NCBI GenBank assembly: GCA_030549495.1
Contig: JAUIRK010000953.1
Coordinates: 462,001 to 526,000 of the forward strand
Reading direction: 5' to 3'
DNA length: 64,000 nucleotides
Source of the DNA: Nectonema munidae
Taxonomy: Eukaryota; Nematomorpha; Nectonematoida; Nectonematidae
Below are positions 11,401 to 22,000 of this stretch, piece by piece; the first letter of the stretch is position 1; every line of letters begins with the position of its first letter. The notes under the pieces were generated by a model. That model did no database searches. It was not told where the DNA came from and saw only the letters and a program-made list of their open reading frames with translations. Made by a program: the position numbers and the translations under genes.

Positions 11401-14400
11401 GAATCGGTCAATTACAATTCCACAGCCTTTAGGAATATTAGCATCACTGACTAGGCGCTTTAACATCAAATCGAATAAATGTGTGAATGAGATAAAACAT
11501 ATCTCTGGAAATAGCTGTTTTCATGAAAGGTTCTCCGTGGTCTTCAGAAAACAAATAACTGAGCTGGATAGATTGACTTCTTGATTGCCCGGTATAAAGT
11601 ATGCAGCTGAAGTAGGCCAAAATATCATGAATTTGACATTTCTGATAGGATTGGAAAAGACTCTGATATTTAGGATTACTACTTCTAAAAGTTTTTTATA
11701 ATACTTATATCTATTCTAATAAAACAAAAATACCAGGACTTCGAAGCGGGAGCCAGATTAGAAGTCCAGAGCAGCTAAAGCCGAAACGGTTTTTTACTAG
11801 AAGAAAGAATTATAAATAAAATAGTGCGACTAAGTGTCTAGCCTCAAGTAAGTCTCAAATACCTTTTTAGCTTTTATAAATATACAGTTCGTTACAAGAT
11901 TTTATTTGTCAATACAAATTCATAAAAAACAATAAAATAAAAACCTTATAAAAAAAACTAAAAACTATGATAAAATAGATAAAAAAAATCATATAAGTAT
12001 ATATAAAGTTCAACATTTATATAGATAAAAAAAATACTAAAATTTTAATTAATTCAAAAATCCATAAATGAAGAAAAAATGCTAAAAACAGTATTTAACT
12101 TGTTTAGCAAAAATGAGGTATATCGGAGCTGGGGTCAAAAAATACGTTTTTCAGAAATTGAAGAAGAAAATTATAAGGCGGCCCCGAAGCCCTGGGAAAT
12201 ACAAGAGATAGTATCGCTAAAAACATCAAACTTACGCAAAGTTTTCATCCATTCGCAACTTTGTGCATTTGTAAATATAGTGAATAAGACTTTGAGTCAT
12301 AAAAAATTGAAAGAGAATCATCTAAAACTTCAGCGCCGTTTTTCGGACCAGGAGGAACAGACTGAATATTTCGTATATTTCTGGACAGTATTCTTCCAAA
12401 AGAAGCTTGAGTTTGCTCCCAAGAATACACAGTTTCATCAGGAGCAGTCAAAGAATTATAATTTTCATACGAAATCGAAGATTATGAAGAACTTCCAGTT
12501 ATGAATTCATAAGAAAAAGAAAAACGATCTTCTAAGTCTGAAGGCTCACTCATTATTAGAAATATGGGAAGAAAAACTCAAGAAATCCAATAAAATAAAA
12601 AAGAATAGAAACACTTGTGATATTACGAAGAATTTTTATACAAATGCCAACAGCTGTAAACGTGCAATAAAAGTACTGATGCTTATGTGGTAAATCGATT
12701 TACGTCTCTACGGTTCAATGTAAATAAGGCCTATATAAAATAGATCACACGTGTGATAAATTATATATCACTAAATATCACATTCGTAATAGTGGATGCA
12801 TGTTTGAGATTGAGTGAGATACTTCAATACTTCTTTTTCATATCATATCTCCTCTATAAGAAAATTATCGTGCAACTATAATATTATCAAATCATCTCCA
12901 CTATCATCATGATGATAGTCGAATGATTTCATCAGCACCATTCTAAACAAGCTATAAGAAGCAATAAATGTTTATAATAACGAGATATTGCTCTTGTATA
13001 CGTTTATTTGATGATAATAATAGTGGAGTTTTTTTCCATTGCTCCGTAGTTCGAGGGGTATACAAATCTTCCGTAGTGCGAAGGTTAAGCAATTTGTGAA
13101 AGCCGTGGGCAAGGAATCCTTCGCATTTGCATATCTTGCAGAGAAGTTCCCTTCCCTGAGTCAAGTTAAAATTAAAGAAGGAGGTATCTTCATAGCTCCT
13201 CAAATTCGAAAAATTGTACTTGATGCAATGAAGAGAAGCTTGCCTTTAAGTCATTCAAGAAAGTTTGTGATAACTTCTTGGGAACCATTCAGAAGACTGG
13301 TGCAAGTGGTGAATGATCTGCTGAATCATTATCATGATATCGGATGTAACATGTCTCTAAAAGTTAATGTTATCCACTCTCATTTGGATTTTTTGAGGAA
13401 AATTTTGGTGATATGAGTCATGAACATGGCGAGATATTACATCATGATATTTCAGTGATGGAGCGACGATCCAAAAGAAAATGGAACCCTGGAATGTTGG
13501 CAGACTTCTTCTGGGGTATAAAAAAGATCACACTCCATACAAGAGGCAGGACAAAAGTTAACTGACACGTGTGTTTTTAATTCATAACCAATAAATGTTT
13601 TGTTATACCAACTAACTTTTTGTAACCCAGTATTTGCAATGCTGTGCTCAATACGGAATATTTTGCAGTATATTATAAAACATATGGTATCTGGTACAGA
13701 AAAACGTTGTCTAATTTGGAGGAATAAATGTCAGATTTAGAACCGGACTATTTTTTAACCCATAAACAGGTCTTACTTAACTTGTACTCTTTTTGAACCT
13801 CAAATTTATTACACGGTGTTATTATATAGCTCAATGTTTTTATCTCAACTATTTCACAACTTTTGGCTCAATTTTTAAATCCCCTACACATTAGAGAATA
13901 ATTTTTAGGCCAATTTTTTTTACAAATAAAATCACCTTTTTGAAGTCGTTATGTCAATTTTTGGAGGATTTATAGATAATGATAATATGAAAATTTTAAT
14001 CAAATTTACTCGTATATCCTAAAAATTTTCTTCAAAAGATCCATGCTAAAATTAACTATTATTAATAAAAAGTTTTCATCGACACTTGATTTTCCGTATC
14101 TGCCTGTAATTATAAAATTATAAATTAAATTAAGCGTACATATTGGATATATTAATTTTTCAATAGTTTTTTCAGTTTTTTAATTTGTCTTAATTTTTTT
14201 AAATATTTTATTTTAATTTTTTAACAACTTTTTATTCTATTAAACTATTATAGTGTGCACGGTTTACCTCCACCCAAATATTTCTTTTAAGATTTGAAGC
14301 GAGGTGCAGCCTCAAATTTTTATCAATTTATATTAGATATGTCTAAATAAAATATATTTTTGTTCAGTCCTATTTAATTTATATTATACAAATTATTATA

Positions 14401-17254
14401 AAAACTACATTATGAAAATATGGTGACCAACATAGTGTTGCACTTAAGAATATCAAATAATAATAAAAACTAACTTCCGCCATAAGGACTTTTACGTGGC
14501 ATATAATATTCTTGTTCATCATAATATTCATCTAAAAAGTTAAAGTTATTAGGGAACAAAAACAAAATAAGAATTTTTACTTTCATATTCGGAATAGGGT
14601 TGATATCTTCTTGAGTTTTTCCTATTCAATAAAAGAGTGGGTGAAGTACGAAGAGACATTAGAGGTTTTATTTTGTTCATTGAATTCTTCATTTCACGTT
14701 GAGAACTTTTAAATATTTCTATATAACTAAAGAAAATTATCATTGCCAAAGGATAAAAAAATTAAATAATAAATTGAACAACCGATGACCAATTTTTTCT
14801 TTATGTTTAAGCAAGGCAACTTCAACCATTTGCTGAGTGGTAAATTGGACAAAAGCTTCAATAGCATTACCACTATCATCATATGGGATATTAATTCCAT
14901 CAACAACAATAGTGAAATCTAAAAATATGCATATATTACATAAAATTCAGAAACATGGCTATGCCTGTGCATTGGGAGCCACACGACCCTCCTCTTAAAT
15001 TATTAAACGTTTTTAGAACGTTACCAGTCAACTTTACGCTCATTTTAATAATTTTCTCGGTACTTTCCTGTTATCGCCCCCACCACCCATCGCTCTTCTA
15101 CCACGATAAATTTCAAATTATATAATATTATATATAACCTTTTTCATAGAAAAAAAGCCCATCAATGGAAAATTTAAAGAAATTGATTCGAAAACTTGAC
15201 AACGAAGAAAAATCATCACCTACTGCAAGAGGTGGAATCGTGAAGTTGGAGCGGAAAGTGAAATGGACACGAATGAATTTGTTTTTGGAGGAGGAAACAA
15301 GAACAGATGGGTGTGAAAAGGGAATGAGAAAGGAGAAAGGAGGGAATGAATAATTGGCTTGTTGGATCAAGGCCTACGAGGACATCATTCTTTTCATTTA
15401 TTCATGGGCTATGAGCTATTTTAATATAATATTGGAAAGAGAACTTGGAATGAATAAAAACAAAACGGTTGACTGGAGCAACACATGAGGGAGATATGTT
15501 TTGGAAGTTCTAGAAAATCTGTTATAATTGGAGGTCCGGGTATGATGTGGAGATCGATGAAGATGTTTGAAGAAGAAAAATCATGTTGGTCGAATCCTTC
15601 CACAACAATGGGTGTTCGGAGGAATTTGTTGAAACAATGAAGTATTCGTGGTGAATGTTCCAAATCGTTCAGCAGTCATATTGCACTCATCAATCAATAC
15701 ATAGTCCGGAACGATATATTTTCCGATGAGTGGGTGTATCGTACAATTAATGATGAAGGTGTTAAAGGGTGAAATTAGAAATCAGACAGTAAATCACACC
15801 GAATTTTGTGGATCCCAAAACCAAGTCCATATCAACATATTGAGCGTGTGTTGCGTTCTGCAAAGGTAAGAAACAAGAAGCAATGTGGAACTAATCAAGA
15901 GATAGTTCCAACAACAAGTTCTAACAAAAGGCGTCATTCATCTTCGATTATATATCGTGGTAATATGTGTGATGGATTCTTTTTGATATGGTTGAATTTA
16001 TCACCTACAGATTAAAGATTTTCATTGTTTTTAATACATTTGTGTATAATAATGTTTTATAACATTTTGGGGTGGTGGGGCGATAACAGGAAAGTACCAT
16101 TTTCTCATACAGATTTATAAGAAAAGTAATACATCACTCGTTCTTCTATTTTGAATTAAAACAAATCCTTATTTGTAAAAAATATGTCCCCTTTCAGTTG
16201 ATATTTATAATTTGAAAATTTAAACTTTAGACAGAAATTTTTGCTATATTACTCTTATGTAAAATTTTGGCCAAGTGAACTATTCACGCATGGTTGGAAA
16301 ACTATATGCTATAGAGGTCCAAATTTATAAAGGGAACAAAAACAATTTATATTAAAATTATAGATGATTATAATCTTACTATCTAATACTTTAACAATTT
16401 GCAATAAAATTACCATTCTTTATTCACTCTCGCTAATAAACTTAGTTTTTAGACGCTCCTTAATTTTGTCAGATAGATTATTTTTAGATAACTATTTCCG
16501 GTAGAAGTCACTAAAAGAAACTAGATGGATATATGCATGACAAAACTTAACAATGCAGTTCATAGCTAATAAAATTTAGTCATTATCAAACTTGTTTATT
16601 GAAGAATGAAAAATAATTAAGATCCCTTTTAATTAAAACTTAAAAAAGTATGCCATATGGGCTATATGCAATGTAAGCATCAACGACCCCATGGCATAAT
16701 TTTTTAGATAATTTAGAATTTTAAAAAATAAACATATTTTAAGATTAATAAAACTTTAAAAAAAATAAGAAAACAAATACCTTTGAAAAAACTTTCTACA
16801 TCTTCCACTGTGCAATTGAAAGGAATACCTCGTAATCGCAAGGTATTATCTTCAGCAAGACAATTATACTTTTTAAAATTTTGAAATTCTTCAGGAGATG
16901 CTCGAAATACTAATAAAAAAGATTAAAGTATTTTAATTAACGGTTAAATTAAAAGCAAACCTTCAACATATCGATTTTCTATATATTTCCTATCTTTTTC
17001 AAGGGCTGCTTTACAATCATCTTCTGAATTCAAAAGAATAAAGGCTTCCCCATCAGGTCTACCCTCTTGATTATAATTGAATAGACAACCTTTCGATCCA
17101 TATTTTATTTCAATTTCTAAAAAAACAAATAGGGAAAAATCAAAAAAAATCATATACAAAGATAATTCTTACCCTCAAAGAAGGTTTGAATATCCTTAAA
17201 AGAGGTAGACCAAGGCAAACCACGTAATCTAACAATAAATTTTTCGTCTTCCAT
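2456..17254 (-). CDS. glo: hnRNP F/H-type RNA-binding protein (Glorund-like), 12 coding exons
   Basis: Coding exons in transcript order: 17254-17173, 17116-16961, 16909-16781, 14918-14783, 14726-14581, 14531-14475, 7895-7699, 5823-5696, 5640-5441, 4894-4763, 4390-4235, 2835-2456. All introns are GT-AG, and phases agree throughout, giving 1899 nt or 632 residues plus stop. Three quasi-RRMs are visible: residues ~5-82 (VRLRGLPWS ... EGRPDGEAF ... RYVEVF), ~100-175 (LRLRGIPFN ... HKEKIGHRYIEIF) and ~283-360 (VRMRGVPFS ... HRYIELF). The wording of these motifs is diagnostic of hnRNP F/H and GRSF1. A Y/D/G-rich linker (~216-280) separates the second and third. The C-terminal ~270 residues are rich in N, M, G, P and Q, with a seven-Q run near residue 550. 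Family knowledge: nuclear proteins that bind G-tracts and regulate splicing and translation. The start is the first ATG, four codons before the first domain. The 6.6-kb sixth intron is packed with transposons. Untranslated first exons were not identified. Confidence 0.95.
6300..7283. mobile_element. Non-autonomous piggyBac-type element, 984 bp, TTAA target
   Basis: Flanked by TTAA at 6296-6299 and 7284-7287. Ends are inverted: TCCTTTGAGGACCA on the left, and CCCTTTGAGGACCA on the right when reverse-complemented. TTAA duplication with CCY-starting ends is the piggyBac hallmark. No transposase is readable inside, so it is non-autonomous. Two diverged direct repeats of about 55 bp occur near 6548-6605 and 6643-6700. 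It sits in the intron between exons 7 and 8 of the hnRNP F/H gene and shares ends with the 126-bp element at 8204. Confidence 0.85.
8204..8329. mobile_element. piggyBac-type MITE, 126 bp
   Basis: Left end CCCTTTGAGGACCA, right end GTCCTCAAAGGG, flanked by CTAA (8200-8203, one base changed from TTAA) and TTAA (8330-8333). It has the same ends as the 984-bp element at 6300-7283, so both belong to one family. It lies in intron 6 of the hnRNP F/H gene. Confidence 0.85.
9550..10350 (+). pseudogene. N-terminal and middle part of the 5.7-kb element's protein (decayed)
   Basis: Several frames together show an ordered set of motifs: FCYICS, YVAPHVCC...LSAWYAGK, IYREQKDH, DCYFCQQDF...AKKNKNIVY.NL, NAFLASRLQERNLE, YENLKAIITSIQYDDHNWDI, ADFKVVVMLTGL, RYTKFCCFVCL, HYVRKDWP, and GKHNIVHKP. 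This order matches a repetitive arthropod and cnidarian protein family that I know only as 'uncharacterised', with paired-Cys motifs and a block like GDLKVV..LLGLQ.GYTK..CFLC.W. Multiple stops and frameshifts show the copy is dead. Coding continues beyond the piggyBac insertion at 13089. Confidence 0.65.
10658..12540 (-). pseudogene. piggyBac transposase, decayed and internally deleted
   Basis: In order on the minus strand: an N-terminal block (VPPGPKNGA...LDDSLSIF, about 12380-12330), then VIDRFFTSHNL (one of the DDE aspartates) and GTVRANRRFIPLI at 11469-11110. Next comes the typical YNSFKGGVDMANKMLRAYTC and KPNRKWTYAVFTNY block at 11155-10811. Last is a C-terminal cysteine cluster RKCDACHKYICKNH...CPNC ending at a stop at 10658-10660. 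Compared with the second copy at 32.7 kb, the middle segment with the first catalytic aspartate is missing. Several frameshifts are present. Family role: cut-and-paste transposition into TTAA. Confidence 0.85.
12541..13038. other. Subterminal sequence of the piggyBac copy, no gene
   Basis: AT-rich sequence between the start of the transposase fossil and the terminal repeat. It contains short near-palindromes (for example CATCATGATGATAG near 12905) but no readable protein. It is probably the 5' untranslated and subterminal part of the element. Confidence 0.45.
13089..13563 (+). pseudogene. C-terminal part of the 5.7-kb element's protein (decayed)
   Basis: Begins right after the piggyBac TTAA with KQFVKAVGKES, then FAYLAEKFPSLSQVKIKEGG, IAPQIRK, FVITSWEPFRRLVQVVNDLL, GCNMSLKVNVIHSHLDF, SHEHGEILHHDI, MERRSKRKWNPGMLADF and a natural-looking end at 13563. 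One frame change separates HLDF from SHEHGE. These blocks are the C-terminal signature of the family seen in pieces at 9550-10350, so the two parts were one gene before piggyBac inserted. An AATAAA about 25 bases after the end could be its poly(A) signal. Confidence 0.7.
15059..16098 (+). mobile_element. Merlin (IS1595-like) DNA transposon, 1040 bp, with clear ends
   Basis: Inverted ends of about 30 bp: GGTACTTTCCTGTTATCGCC at the left and its reverse complement at the right. An exact 8-bp target duplication ATTTTCTC lies at 15051-15058 and 16099-16106. The plus-strand interior holds a frame-disrupted transposase: a GGPG block followed by VEIDED (first DDE residue), WVFGG-like and NRSAVILHSSINTYIV blocks, then IFSDEWVYRTINDEG (second aspartate) and a VNH/FVDPKTKSIST-like block near 15800. 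Merlin elements have 8-9 bp duplications and this transposase type. The copy is non-functional. It lies in intron 3 of the hnRNP F/H gene. Confidence 0.85.
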
Positions 17255-17815
17255 TTAAGCAGATTTTTATAGAAAATATGGCCGACAATAAACAGAAAAT
17301 AAGTTGATATCGTAAAGAAATAAAAATCCTATTTTTTATTAACAAAATTTATTTTTAAATGATTGAAAATATTTGAAATACTTTATTTGAAAAATATATA
17401 CGTTTATAAACAATATAAAAAGGAAGTATTAAGAAATATGCAAATATAGATAACTAGAATATATGTCTTTAATTCAAGAAAGTACAAAGAAAAGAGGAGT
17501 TTGAAAAAGTTATTAAAATTTGAAACAAAATTATTATTAAATAAATATTTTTTTCTTTATGTTTCTTTGTTTCTTTCATCTAGTTTTAGTAGATTATTTT
17601 GTTAAAATACTATTCGGGTGTGTCGGAATGGCTTTAAATGGAATACAATTCTTATTCCCAGGGGAGAGTTTCAATTTTCTTTTTTTGATAGGGATACCAA
17701 TTTACAATACTATAATTCAAATATGAAACAAAAAGTTGCTTGTAAAAGCTTTATACTAAGATAATACCTAAGAAGTCTAAAAAATTCACATCGATTTGTA
17801 AGGAATTACCAGATT
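17255..17815. other. Upstream region of the hnRNP F/H gene
   Basis: AT-rich sequence before the start codon at 17254, ending at the A-rich tail of a LINE fragment. It should hold the 5' UTR and perhaps the promoter, but I can point to no TATA box, initiator or untranslated exon with confidence. Confidence 0.4.
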
Positions 17816-18842
17816 ATTATTTTTTTTTTTTATTTATTTTATTTAGCAAGTTAACAATATAAAACATTAACATTGCAAAGTACTTCAAGAGCTCAAAAAG
17901 CCGTATTAGAAGTACTTAGAGATATACAATAAATCAAACATAAATTTTGCAATGTAATATCTAATATATTAATAAGTAGTAAGATAATATAAAATAGCTA
18001 AAAATTTTACAATAAAAAGATGTATGTGCATAGATGTATTACAATGAGAAGTTTTATGTGTATGTATTTATGTGTATAACATGAAAGAATTACAATAATA
18101 TTATTATGTATCAAATTTTGTTACAAACAAAACAATTAGAGTCCGTACATATAAAGTTATATTGTGATATAAAAAAAAGTGGATGCCTGTGTTTTAGTGA
18201 TGATAGGGAAGTATTTAAAACAGTAGAAGATAAGAGAAAGTCGTTCCATTTTTTGATAAATCTGTACTTTAAACAGTTGTGAGAGGTTCTAAGATTGTAA
18301 TAAGGAATTTGCATTTCATTGAAATTTCTAAAATAATAACTCTCATATTTATAATTAAAAAAAAACCAATTAGTAAGAAACTTAGGCGTATTACCATGTA
18401 ATGCCTTCCACAAATATAGACATAGTTGTTTATCATAAATATCATGTACCTTAAGAATTTTATTTTTCTGAAAAACGCTAGATGTATGTGCATTATTTTT
18501 TAAGTTAAAAACTCTACGGATAATTTTCTTTTGCAAAACTTCTAAGCTTGAAATATTGAAGTACCCCCAATTTATTATACTGTAAGAAAGATGAGGCAAT
18601 ATTAAAGCTCTATAGATTTCTAGTTTCACATGCACTGGTAGGTACTTAAGTGAATATAAAATGCCAATAACTCGACTAATTTTATGCGAAATATGCTTAA
18701 GGTGTTCATCCCATTTCAACTTATTAGTAACTATTAACCCTAGAAAATTATGAGAACAAGATAATACAGTTAAACCTGAAAGATGCAACCAAGCCAAAAA
18801 ACCATGTCTGAAAACCGTATCTAAAAGGTAGTTGCTATACAA
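17816..18842 (-). mobile_element. LINE 3' end (reverse transcriptase thumb and tail), CR1/Jockey type
   Basis: An open frame at 18842-18111 encodes the part that follows the catalytic core in non-LTR reverse transcriptases: FLGLIVTNKLKWDEHLKHIS, then YSLKYLPVHVKLEIYRALIL, PHLSYSIINWG, LEVLQKKIIRRVFN and LCLYLWKALHG. About 295 bases of 3' UTR follow, ending in an A-rich tail (T-run on the plus strand at about 17819-17850). The catalytic motifs are absent. It could be the 3' end of the LINE whose core lies at 22834-23403, now separated by later insertions. Confidence 0.75.
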
Positions 18843-18960
18843 AGGTAAAAATAAAAATGTTTAAATTTATTACTAGTTATTATTAACAAAAAATTTCTAA
18901 TATCAAGTTGTTGAGAAAGCTCACGTTCTTCAACAATTCCAGTTGCTTTTTGAGAAATTT

Positions 18961-20340
18961 TTAAAAGATCTTCAGATCCAATTTGAATAGAAAATTTTTG
19001 AGGATATTAAGGCTTTCAAATACTTGGTTCCTCTTTATTTGCTCTTCTTTATGTGTAGTTTCTTCTTCATCATAAGAAGCCCTCTCAAAAATTTGTTCAG
19101 AATGTTCCTCTTCAAAAATTGTTGAAGTACTCTCATCACAGTTTATATAATTCATCTACAACACTTGTTCCAAGAGAACAAAGCATTCTTTTGGTGGCAT
19201 TACAGATATTTGAGAAGAAGATATCTCATGCAAAAACTTAAATCCACAAGACTTGAAACAATTTTTTATTGTCGAAGCTTCAACTTTGCTCCAAGCGTAA
19301 GAAATCCATTGGCATGCATCAAAGAGATCCACTTTGTTAGCTACATCTGTTGCAGTTTCCATTCCTTCAATTCGTAAAAAAAGGTGTTTTAAAAACTTTA
19401 CTCTATAATGAGATTTGAAACTCTTAATGATACCAGAGTCAAGAGGTTGAAGAACTGAAGTTGTATTAGCGGGTAAAAACTTTATTTTTACATTTGACAA
19501 TTTTAGATCTAAATGTGAAGACACATTATCAACAAATAGAAGAACTTTTCTTTTTTCTTATATCACTTTGTTGTTGAATGACTTGAACCAAGTGGAAAAA
19601 ATTGTTGATGCCATCCATGACTTTTTGTTGTGGTAATATTTTACTGGAAGTAACATAGCAGACTTGTTTTTAAAGCATCTTGGGTTTTACTTTCCAATGA
19701 TGAGAGGTTCAAGTTTTTCTCCAGTAGCACTGCAAGCTAACAATACAGTTACTCTAAGTTTCGACATTCGGCCACTTTTGCAACTGTCACTTTTTAATAC
19801 TAAGGATCGAGAAGGCAAAATCTTATAAAAAAGAGCTGTCTTGTCAGCGTTGAAAATATCTTTTAATTCATAACCTTCACAAAGAGATTCAAGTTCTTTC
19901 CATCGATCAACGACAAGTGGGTCAACAGATGAAGATTCGCCATGCAAGTATGAACAATGAATGTTATGTCTTTTTTGAAAACTTTGTAGCCAACCGTTGG
20001 ATGCTTTAAAATCAGTTATATTCATTTCCTCTGCAATTTGTCTTGCTTTCTCTTGAATGTAAACTCCAGTAATAGGAATTTTTTTGCTTCGGGAGTCACA
20101 AAACCATTGAAAAATTTTCTTGTTGACATCATGTTGAACAGTTTTTCTTAAATTTACAAGTTTCATTGTTTCACTTGAACCACATTGCCATAAAGAAAGA
20201 ATTTTATCTTTATTTTTAATTACATTTTGTATCTGTGTTTTTCCAACTCCATAAAATGATGCAATAGAACAGCAGTTTTCTTTGTTTTTACATTTCTCTA
20301 AAACATCAACCTTTTGTTAAGATTTAAATGAACGCGCGAT
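18961..20340 (-). pseudogene. Tigger/pogo-type transposase (CENP-B-like), disrupted
   Basis: The minus strand carries an HTH_psq start (VDVLEKCKNKEN...IASFYGVGKTQIQNVI, about 20310-20210) and a CENP-B HTH segment (IFQWFCDSRSKKIPITG ... ASNGWLQSFQKRHNI). These are followed by a DDE_1 domain: IFNADKTALFY (usually NADET; E has become K), LLFVDNVSSH, LPANTTSVLQPLDSGII, and an acidic C-terminal tail down to 18961. The open pieces are 20166-19687 and 19524-19156. An in-frame stop breaks the psq segment, and two stops lie between the main pieces. I found no terminal inverted repeats. Confidence 0.85.
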
Positions 20341-20535
20341 TTGCTTTTCATATTCTAAAAAATAATTTTTTTAGCTTTCATTTAAATACAAAAACTAAGG
20401 TATATTACTTTTAACCTTCAAAACAGGTTGTGTAACAAAACAAAAATTTGAGAAAAGTTCAACTATAAAAAATCAACTAAGGAAAAGAATAACATATCAA
20501 ATATACAGCACTTAAAAAATGATTAATTTAAAAGT

Positions 20536-22000
20536 TTGGAGAAGACTTCTCACAAGTTAAGACCTAGACGAGCAAAGACCCTTTCATCCCACTATTGGGA
20601 GAAGGCTTTTGGGGATTTGACGATCCACAAAATTTCATCAAATCACTACAACATGAAGAAATATATTCAAGATGATGAAAGTATTCAAGATCATCATGAC
20701 GAACCTATAGAAATTATAGACGACCCTGACGAACAAGGTAATAACAACGTTTCTCCCTTAAATACGTGTACACTCAAAGGCTACCGCTCCCATGAAATCC
20801 TGTCACACCAAGAACTCTAGCAAAGGACTTTTAACTGCAATAGTTCCGAATGGACACCTCCTCCACACCTCAAAAATAAGAAAGCTTTAAAAATATTTTC
20901 TTATTTTTCTCCCGTTTCATGGAGCCAACCCCAAGTCAAGTAAATTTCATCCAAAATAAAGTATTACATGCACTCCTCGAACAAAACATAATCACAAAAG
21001 TTCCATTTGCGACGATTATTTCACCTACATTCCTGATTCCTAAAAATAATAGTGAAGTACGTTTTATACAAAACTTTTCTTTTTCTACTCAATTGTTTAA
21101 ACATGAACGATTGAAACTTAAAGGAGACACATCCTTGAAGTACACTAACAAAGGCTTCCGCTATGCATGCAAAATAAATATTGTTAATGCATTTTATGGC
21201 ATCAGCATTAACCAAGCCTACTTAAAACTCTTTGGATTCAGAATAAGGAAAGAAAAGTATGTCTTCAATTGTTTACCCATGGGAGCAAACTTTGCACCTG
21301 GAGTGCTACAGTTTGTTCTCCAGAACCTGATCAACGTATTCAGCGAAGCCAGAGAAGAATGCTCTATACAAGTATACATTGACGACATCATCATTCTTGG
21401 ATATAACTACGAACCAACACTAAAGTTCACTAAAGACTTCGCTGCCTACCTAAAGCTAGAATGTAATGTTACAATAAATACCTCAAAAAGTGTACTTATA
21501 CCTACTACTAGAATAAAATATCTTGGTGTTGAATTAAACCTTGAAGCTAAAGAACTAACGCTCCTCCGAAGCACGAAGACTTCCTCTGTAGAAAGTATTG
21601 GAGCACGCTCAGACGGTACCTAAAAAACTCAATTCCCTTCTCACAGAAAGTTACACCTACCAAAAAAGTGTTTGTGGACGCCACCGAAGATACCATAGTA
21701 ATTTCGAGTAAACATATTAACATCACCTTAAAATTTAGAAATTAGCGCCGAATCTAAATTATGGAGACAATGGCTCAGATTCACCGACAACAACTGCAGG
21801 ATCCTTTCCGACAGCACTACCGCTATCCAAGTATGGGAAAAGTCAGGAAGTTCTAACATATGGCTCAACATCATTGTCAACTCAGCACCGAAAAATCCAG
21901 CTAGACAAACGAAAAGAAATCTCGCAGGTGCCCCGTTACGAGAAGAAAACATACCATGGCAAGCACTATATAAGCACCTCTCATGACAGAAAAATTCATT
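20536..22000 (+). mobile_element. Retroelement fossil with reverse transcriptase (LTR or DIRS type), broken
   Basis: A degraded copy with an upstream acidic reading-frame remnant (20536-20820) and a reverse transcriptase region (20919-21623) carrying the LPMGANFAPG and YIDDIIILG core motifs, then RNase H-like remnants to about 21950. The YIDD and LPMG wording places it with LTR or DIRS-type retroelements rather than LINEs, but I cannot choose the family. No terminal repeats were recognised. It is broken and looks old. Confidence 0.65.

Larger units (their letters stand above)
10368..13084 (-). mobile_element. piggyBac transposon inserted in the 5.7-kb element
   Basis: The minus-strand 5' end is clear: TTAA at 13085-13088, then CCTTCGCACTACGG with a second ACTACGG about 25 bases inside. 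The other boundary is less sure. TTAA at 10368-10371 fits the break in the host reading frame, but no matching inverted end is visible there. A decayed transposase lies between 12540 and 10658. Confidence 0.7.
8544..14275 (+). mobile_element. 5.7-kb inverted-repeat DNA element carrying an uncharacterised protein family; split by piggyBac
   Basis: The left end at 8544-8572 contains GGTAAATCGTGCACACTATAA; the right end at 14275-14248, reverse-complemented, contains GGTAAACCGTGCACACTATA. Both ends are G-rich before this (GGTGGGGG and GGGTGGA). The palindromic 8-mer AAATATTT lies just outside each end (8536-8543 and 14276-14283) and may be a target duplication, though it is AT-rich and could be chance. 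A third copy of GGGTAAACCGTGCAC at about 8729-8743 is a subterminal direct repeat. Inside are the two halves of one plus-strand protein fossil (9550-10350 and 13089-13563), separated by a piggyBac insertion. The superfamily is not recognised. Confidence 0.7.

Noticed and set aside
12079-12504. 141-codon plus-strand open frame
   Set aside because: The opposite strand here carries the N-terminal block of a piggyBac transposase, so this is its shadow.
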